This document shows positions 5,185-8,396 of a stretch of 8,396 nt of DNA, one piece after another. The translations under genes and the position numbers were made by a program. The stretch comes from UBA11164 sp002420085 (lineage in GTDB: Bacteria; Pseudomonadota; Gammaproteobacteria; Xanthomonadales; Xanthomonadaceae), in contig DALYLJ010000141.1 of assembly GCA_031976395.1 (NCBI GenBank), forward strand, positions 1 to 8,396, in the 5' to 3' direction. Numbering within the stretch: position 1 is the stretch's first letter; the number at the start of each line of letters is the position of its first letter. A model generated the notes under the pieces. It ran no database searches and was not told the origin of the DNA. It worked only from the letters and a program-made list of their open reading frames with translations.

Positions 5185-6402
5185 TCAGCCCAGGCTATTG
5201 GTCATTTCGTACAGTGGCAGCAGGATCGCCATGATGATCAGCCCAACCACCACCGCCATGAACACGGTCAGGGCAGGCACCAGGGCGGCCAGCATCCGGT
5301 CGAGCGCATGCCGGGTCTCCTGATCGAAGGTGTCGGCCACCTTGAGCAGCATGGCGTCGAGCGCGCCCGATTCTTCGCCGACCTGGATCATCTGCAAGGC
5401 CAATCGCGGCACCACTTTGCGATGCCCGAGCGAGACCGCCAGACCATTGCCGGTCTTGACCGCCTCGGCGGCTTCCTCGATCGCTCCCGCCAACACCCGA
5501 TTGCCGACCACCTTGCCGGCGATGTTGAGCGCCGACAGCAACGGTACGCCGTTGCCGAGCAGGGTGCCGAGTGTGCGTGCGAACCGAGCGGTTTCCATCC
5601 GGGCCAGCATCGGCCCGACCCAGCGCTGGGCCAGCAGGCGGGTGTCGAGACGCAGCCGCCATTCCGGCTCCTGCCAGCGGCGATTCAGCCACAGCCCGAC
5701 CATGGCCAGGATGCCGACGATCAGCCAGAAATAGTCGCGGACGATCATGCCCAGGCCGAGCACGATCTGCGAGATCAGCGGCAACTCGATGCCGGCATTG
5801 TCGAACACGGTCTCGAACTGCGGTACCACGTAGGCCAGCATGACGATCAGGGTGAGCGTCACCACCGACATCAGGATGGCCGGGTAGATCATGGCATTGA
5901 TGACACTGGCGCGCAGTGCCTGGCTGCGTTCGAGGTAGTCGGCCAGCCGGGCCAGGGCGATTTGCAGGCCGCCACCGGCCTCGCCGGCCCGGACCAGATT
6001 GATGTAGAGCTTCGAGAACAGGCCGTGCTGCTGTTCCAGGGCGCTGGACAGCGGCGCACCGCCGCGAACCGTTTCCCGCACCCGAGCGATCACCCGCCGG
6101 GCGGCCTCTGACTCGGGCAGGTCCATCAGGATGCCGAGCGCACGATCGAGCGGCTGCCCGGCGCCGAGCAGGGTGGCCAGTTGCTGGGTGAATTGCTGAA
6201 TCTGGGCTGGACCGAGGTCGCGCCGACGCAGGAACCCGGCCAGCAGGCCGCCCTCACCGCCGGCATCGACCGAGCGTGCCTCGATCGGCAGATGGCCCTG
6301 GTCCTGCAGGCGCGCCGCCACTTCGCGCTCGCTGGCGGCTTCCATCTGGCCGTCGAGCGTTTCACCGGTGCTGCTGAGTGCTTTGTAGCGGAAGAGGGGC
6401 AT
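5185..6402 (-). CDS. gspF: T2SS inner-membrane platform protein GspF
   Basis: The product is 405 residues, the usual GspF length. GspF is the polytopic core of the inner-membrane platform; it contacts GspE and GspL and probably turns with, or loads, pseudopilin subunits. It starts MPLFRYKALSSTGETLDGQ, the standard GspF N-terminus. Two T2SSF repeats follow at about 69-194 (FTQQLATLLGAGQPLDRAL, NLVRAGEAGGGL) and 272-395 (FARTLGTLLGNGVPLLSAL, QVGEESGALD). Membrane helices lie at about 170-193, 213-238 and 374-397. An in-frame ATG at 6501, just after gspE, would add 33 residues encoded largely by a 7-bp repeat (DLQSPISNRQ). I chose 6402 because family members begin at the FRYKA motif. Neither start has a well-spaced Shine-Dalgarno; an AGGAGG lies 13 nt before the 6501 ATG. 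Confidence 0.95.
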   Translation of the reverse strand: MPLFRYKALSSTGETLDGQMEAASEREVAARLQDQGHLPIEARSVDAGGEGGLLAGFLRRRDLGPAQIQQFTQQLATLLGAGQPLDRALGILMDLPESEAARRVIARVRETVRGGAPLSSALEQQHGLFSKLYINLVRAGEAGGGLQIALARLADYLERSQALRASVINAMIYPAILMSVVTLTLIVMLAYVVPQFETVFDNAGIELPLISQIVLGLGMIVRDYFWLIVGILAMVGLWLNRRWQEPEWRLRLDTRLLAQRWVGPMLARMETARFARTLGTLLGNGVPLLSALNIAGKVVGNRVLAGAIEEAAEAVKTGNGLAVSLGHRKVVPRLALQMIQVGEESGALDAMLLKVADTFDQETRHALDRMLAALVPALTVFMAVVVGLIIMAILLPLYEMTNSLG

Positions 6403-6425
6403 GGTTGGCGGCGGATTCGGGGGTC

Positions 6426-6460
6426 GAGATTGGCGATTGGAGATTGGCGATTGGAGATCG
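6426..6460. repeat. 7-bp tandem repeat in the gspE-gspF spacer
   Basis: Five 7-bp units run in tandem: GAGATTG, GCGATTG, GAGATTG, GCGATTG, GAGATCG. The first four form a perfect 14-bp unit repeated twice. On the minus strand this reads as CAATCNC repeats, similar to short intergenic repeats I recall from Xanthomonadaceae genomes. It lies in the 107-bp gap between gspE and gspF and shows no terminator or promoter of its own. Confidence 0.75.
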
Positions 6461-6509
6461 GAGGTTTGTGGCTTGGGGGAAGTGCCTGCGTCCAACGACA
6501 TTCCGAGCC

Positions 6510-8252
6510 TCAGCCCTCCTGCGTCACCCGCAACACCTCTTCGATGGTGGTCACGCCCAGCACCGCCTTGGCCAGACCGTCCTCATACATGGTGCGCATG
6601 CCGGCGGCGCGCGCGGCAGCTTCGATCTCGTTGGTGCCGGCGTGTTGCATGACCAGTCTCCTCAGGGCGTCGTTCATGACCAGGAACTCCAGAATCGTGG
6701 TACGGCCGAGATAGCCGGTCGGGGTTAGCGCCGAGGGTTTCGGGCGATGGAGGTAGATCGTGCCTTCCGGTTGGAACCGGCGCAGGCCGAATTGTTCGAT
6801 CACCTCGGGCAGGGCTTCGTAGCGCTCGGCGTGGGTCGGTTCCAGCCGGCGCACCAGCCGCTGGGCCAGGATGCCGTTGACGGTCGAGGTCAGCAGATAG
6901 TCCTCGACGCCCATGTCCATCAGGCGCGAGATGCCGCCCGCTGCGGAATTGGTGTGCAGGGTGGACAGCACCAGGTGGCCGGTCAATGCCGACTGGATGG
7001 CGATACGCGCGGTTTCGAGATCGCGCATTTCGCCGATCATGATGATGTCCGGATCCTGGCGGACGATCGAGCGCAGCGCGTGGGCGAAGTCCAGACCTAT
7101 CTGCGGCTTGGCCTGGATCTGGTTGATGCCTTCGATCTGGTACTCGACCGGATCCTCGACCGTGATGATCTTGACGTCGGCGGTGTTGAGTTGCGACAGC
7201 GCGGTGTACAGGGTTGTGGTCTTGCCCGATCCGGTCGGGCCGGTGACCAGCATGATGCCGTGCGGCAGTTCCAGCACCTTGAGGAACTGCGGCAGGAATT
7301 CATCGGTGAAGCCGAGGGTATGGAAGTCGAGCACGATCGATTCGCGGTCGAGCAGACGCATCACCACACTCTCGCCGTGTGCGGTCGGCACGGTCGATAC
7401 GCGCAGATCGAGTTCCTTGCCCTGCACCCGCACCATGATCCGACCGTCCTGCGGCAGGCGGCGCTCGGCAATGTTGAGCTTGGCCATGATCTTGATGCGG
7501 CTGATCACGGCGGCGGTCAGATTGGCCGGCGGGCTTTCGGCCTCCTCCAGCACGCCATCGATCCGGTAGCGCACCTTCAGCCGGTTCTCGAACGGTTCGA
7601 TGTGAATGTCGGAGGCGCGCGCCTCGACCGCCCGTTGGATGATCAGATTGACCAGCCGGATCACCGGCGCTTCCGAGGCCAGATCACGCAGGTGCTCGAC
7701 GTCATCCTCGTCACGCGCGCCTTCTTCGCCAACGCTCTCAACGATCGTGCCCATCGCCGAGCGGCCGCTGCCGTAATAGCGCTCGATCAGGTCGGCGATT
7801 TCCGAGCGCAGACCGATCTTCACCTGCACCGTGCGACCGGTGGCCAGCGCCATCGCCTGGGTCGGATAGGGGTCGTGCGGCTCGGCGGCCAGCACCTGGA
7901 CGAATTCATCACCCTCGCCGATCGGGCAAATCGCGTGCTGCTTGAGGAACTTGAGCGACACCTGCACGCCGGGTGGCGGGCTGTCCGGACAGTCCTTGGA
8001 TGACACCAGCGGCAGACCCATCACCTCGGCGGTCGCCTCGGCCATGTCGCGCTCGGACACCAGGCCGATCCGCACCAGCAACGAGGCCAGCGAGCCGCCG
8101 GATTCGCCATGCAGCTTGCGGGCACGGCCGAGATCGGCTTCCTTCAGTCGGCCACGGGCCAGCAGCGCCTCGGCGATGCGGAGGTCGGGCGCGCCGGCAT
8201 CGTCGGCATCGACGACACCGGCATGGGCGGATTCTTGGATCGCAGCGTTCAT
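6510..8252 (-). CDS. gspE: T2SS assembly ATPase GspE
   Basis: The product is 580 residues. GspE is the cytoplasmic hexameric ATPase that powers pseudopilus assembly, bound to the membrane by GspL. The N-terminal N1E/MshEN-like part (about 22-160: RIAEALLARGRLKEADL, LVRIGLVSERDMAEATAE) is the GspL-binding region. A charged linker follows at about 162-192, then the N2E domain with SDIHIEPFENRLKVRYRIDG. The catalytic core has Walker A GPTGSGKT (338-345), the Asp box ITVEDPVEYQ (363-372), Walker B DPDIIMIGEMRD (400-411) and the His box TGHLVLSTLHTNSA (424-437). After ILAQRLVRRL (461-470) most GspE proteins have two CxxC pairs that bind zinc. Here the sites read EPTHAERYEA and RPKPSALTPTGYLGRT without any cysteine. 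The only two cysteines are Cys88 and Cys109. The ATG at 8252 has no clear Shine-Dalgarno. It is the first gene of the operon in this window. Confidence 0.97.
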   Translation of the reverse strand: MNAAIQESAHAGVVDADDAGAPDLRIAEALLARGRLKEADLGRARKLHGESGGSLASLLVRIGLVSERDMAEATAEVMGLPLVSSKDCPDSPPPGVQVSLKFLKQHAICPIGEGDEFVQVLAAEPHDPYPTQAMALATGRTVQVKIGLRSEIADLIERYYGSGRSAMGTIVESVGEEGARDEDDVEHLRDLASEAPVIRLVNLIIQRAVEARASDIHIEPFENRLKVRYRIDGVLEEAESPPANLTAAVISRIKIMAKLNIAERRLPQDGRIMVRVQGKELDLRVSTVPTAHGESVVMRLLDRESIVLDFHTLGFTDEFLPQFLKVLELPHGIMLVTGPTGSGKTTTLYTALSQLNTADVKIITVEDPVEYQIEGINQIQAKPQIGLDFAHALRSIVRQDPDIIMIGEMRDLETARIAIQSALTGHLVLSTLHTNSAAGGISRLMDMGVEDYLLTSTVNGILAQRLVRRLEPTHAERYEALPEVIEQFGLRRFQPEGTIYLHRPKPSALTPTGYLGRTTILEFLVMNDALRRLVMQHAGTNEIEAAARAAGMRTMYEDGLAKAVLGVTTIEEVLRVTQEG

Positions 8253-8274
8253 GGCGAGCGGGGCAGCGGCAGGA

Positions 8275-8290
8275 CTGTTGACTGTAACAG
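8275..8290. promoter_or_regulatory. CTGT-N8-ACAG dyad upstream of gspE
   Basis: CTGTT-GACTGT-AACAG is a perfect 5-bp inverted repeat 22 bp before the gspE ATG. The minus-strand reading TGTTACAGT overlaps it as a weak extended -10 (TACAGT at 8281-8286; no good -35). Position and symmetry suit an operator for the whole operon. The outer bases match the E. coli LexA consensus, but Xanthomonas-type LexA proteins use a different motif and the centre is not AT-rich. The regulator is therefore unknown and the site is unproven. Confidence 0.3.
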
Positions 8291-8396
8291 CTAAGCATAA
8301 ACCGGCGGCGCCGCGCGCGTATGCAGCCGGCAGCAGGCAACGCCCAACCCGGCCGGATGCCCGTCAGGATTTGAAGGGGCCGCCTCGGTCGAACAT

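Noticed and set aside
5080..6111. 343-codon open frame on the plus strand
   Set aside because: It is antisense to gspF, with a composition typical of reverse-strand shadows (Gln/His/Asp-rich) and no family signature.
6747..8003. 418-codon open frame on the plus strand
   Set aside because: It is antisense to gspE, His/Asp/Gln-rich, without any recognisable domain. Long antisense frames are common opposite GC-rich genes.
8301..8335. GC-rich palindromic patch (GGCGCC, GCGCGC) as a terminator upstream of gspE
   Set aside because: The arms do not form a clear long stem and no T-run follows on either strand.
8364..8396. Possible 3' end of an upstream minus-strand gene (tail MFDRGGPFKS, then TGA)
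   Set aside because: Only ten codons are inside the window and the tail matches nothing I recognise. It may be real, but it cannot be supported from this sequence.
1..8396. CRISPR array, tRNA or rRNA gene, insertion sequence, or phage genes
   Set aside because: No spaced direct repeats, tRNA-like clover-leaf, rRNA motif, transposase or phage protein was seen on either strand; the window is filled by the T2SS operon.

Overview
This window carries one GC-rich operon, entirely on the minus strand, for the inner-membrane and pseudopilus parts of a type II secretion system (T2SS). Read 5'->3' on the minus strand (right to left here), the order is gspE, gspF, gspG, gspH, gspI, gspJ, gspK, gspL, gspM, then the first 29 codons of a gspN-like gene cut by the left edge. 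An operon that starts at gspE, with no gspC or gspD in front and a gspN-like gene after gspM, matches the xps-type clusters of Xanthomonadales. The GspM and GspL sequences and the short CAATCNC-type repeat between E and F fit that too. The likely source is a GC-rich gammaproteobacterium of, or near, Xanthomonadales. This is inferred from gene order and sequence character, not from a marker gene. The secretin gene gspD would be expected just beyond the left edge.

Layout: 8253-8396 is the region upstream of gspE, with a CTGT-N8-ACAG dyad that overlaps a weak extended -10. 6510-8252 is the ATPase GspE, and 6403-6509 is a spacer with a 7-bp tandem repeat. 5185-6402 is the membrane platform protein GspF. 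5049-5184 is a spacer with a strong stem-loop and a possible 45-codon ORF that fits tightly between gspF and gspG. 4623-5048 is the major pseudopilin GspG. 2900-4616 holds the minor pseudopilins GspH, GspI and GspJ. 1792-2903 is GspK, interrupted by 100 Ns. 661-1791 is GspL, 81-674 is GspM, and 1-88 is the partial GspN-like gene. Genes from gspH to gspN abut or overlap by 1-14 bp (H follows G by 6 bp), so translational coupling is likely. Only gspM has a strong Shine-Dalgarno.

How the parts work together: GspE hydrolyses ATP at the inner membrane, docked through GspL and GspF. GspL and GspM form the rest of the platform. GspG polymerises into the pseudopilus, and GspH-I-J-K form its tip. The gspN-like product probably links the platform to the secretin, as reported for XpsN.

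The system itself is a known one and I see no new system here. The most useful observation is that the 100-N gap in gspK is almost certainly an assembly artefact. Its two flanks are the same 55 bp, and merging them restores an uninterrupted 318-residue GspK that ends exactly at the gspL start. Other points of interest are a GspE without the usual tetracysteine zinc motif, a GspI enlarged by a low-complexity acidic insert built from 12-bp duplications, and the structured gspF-gspG spacer.
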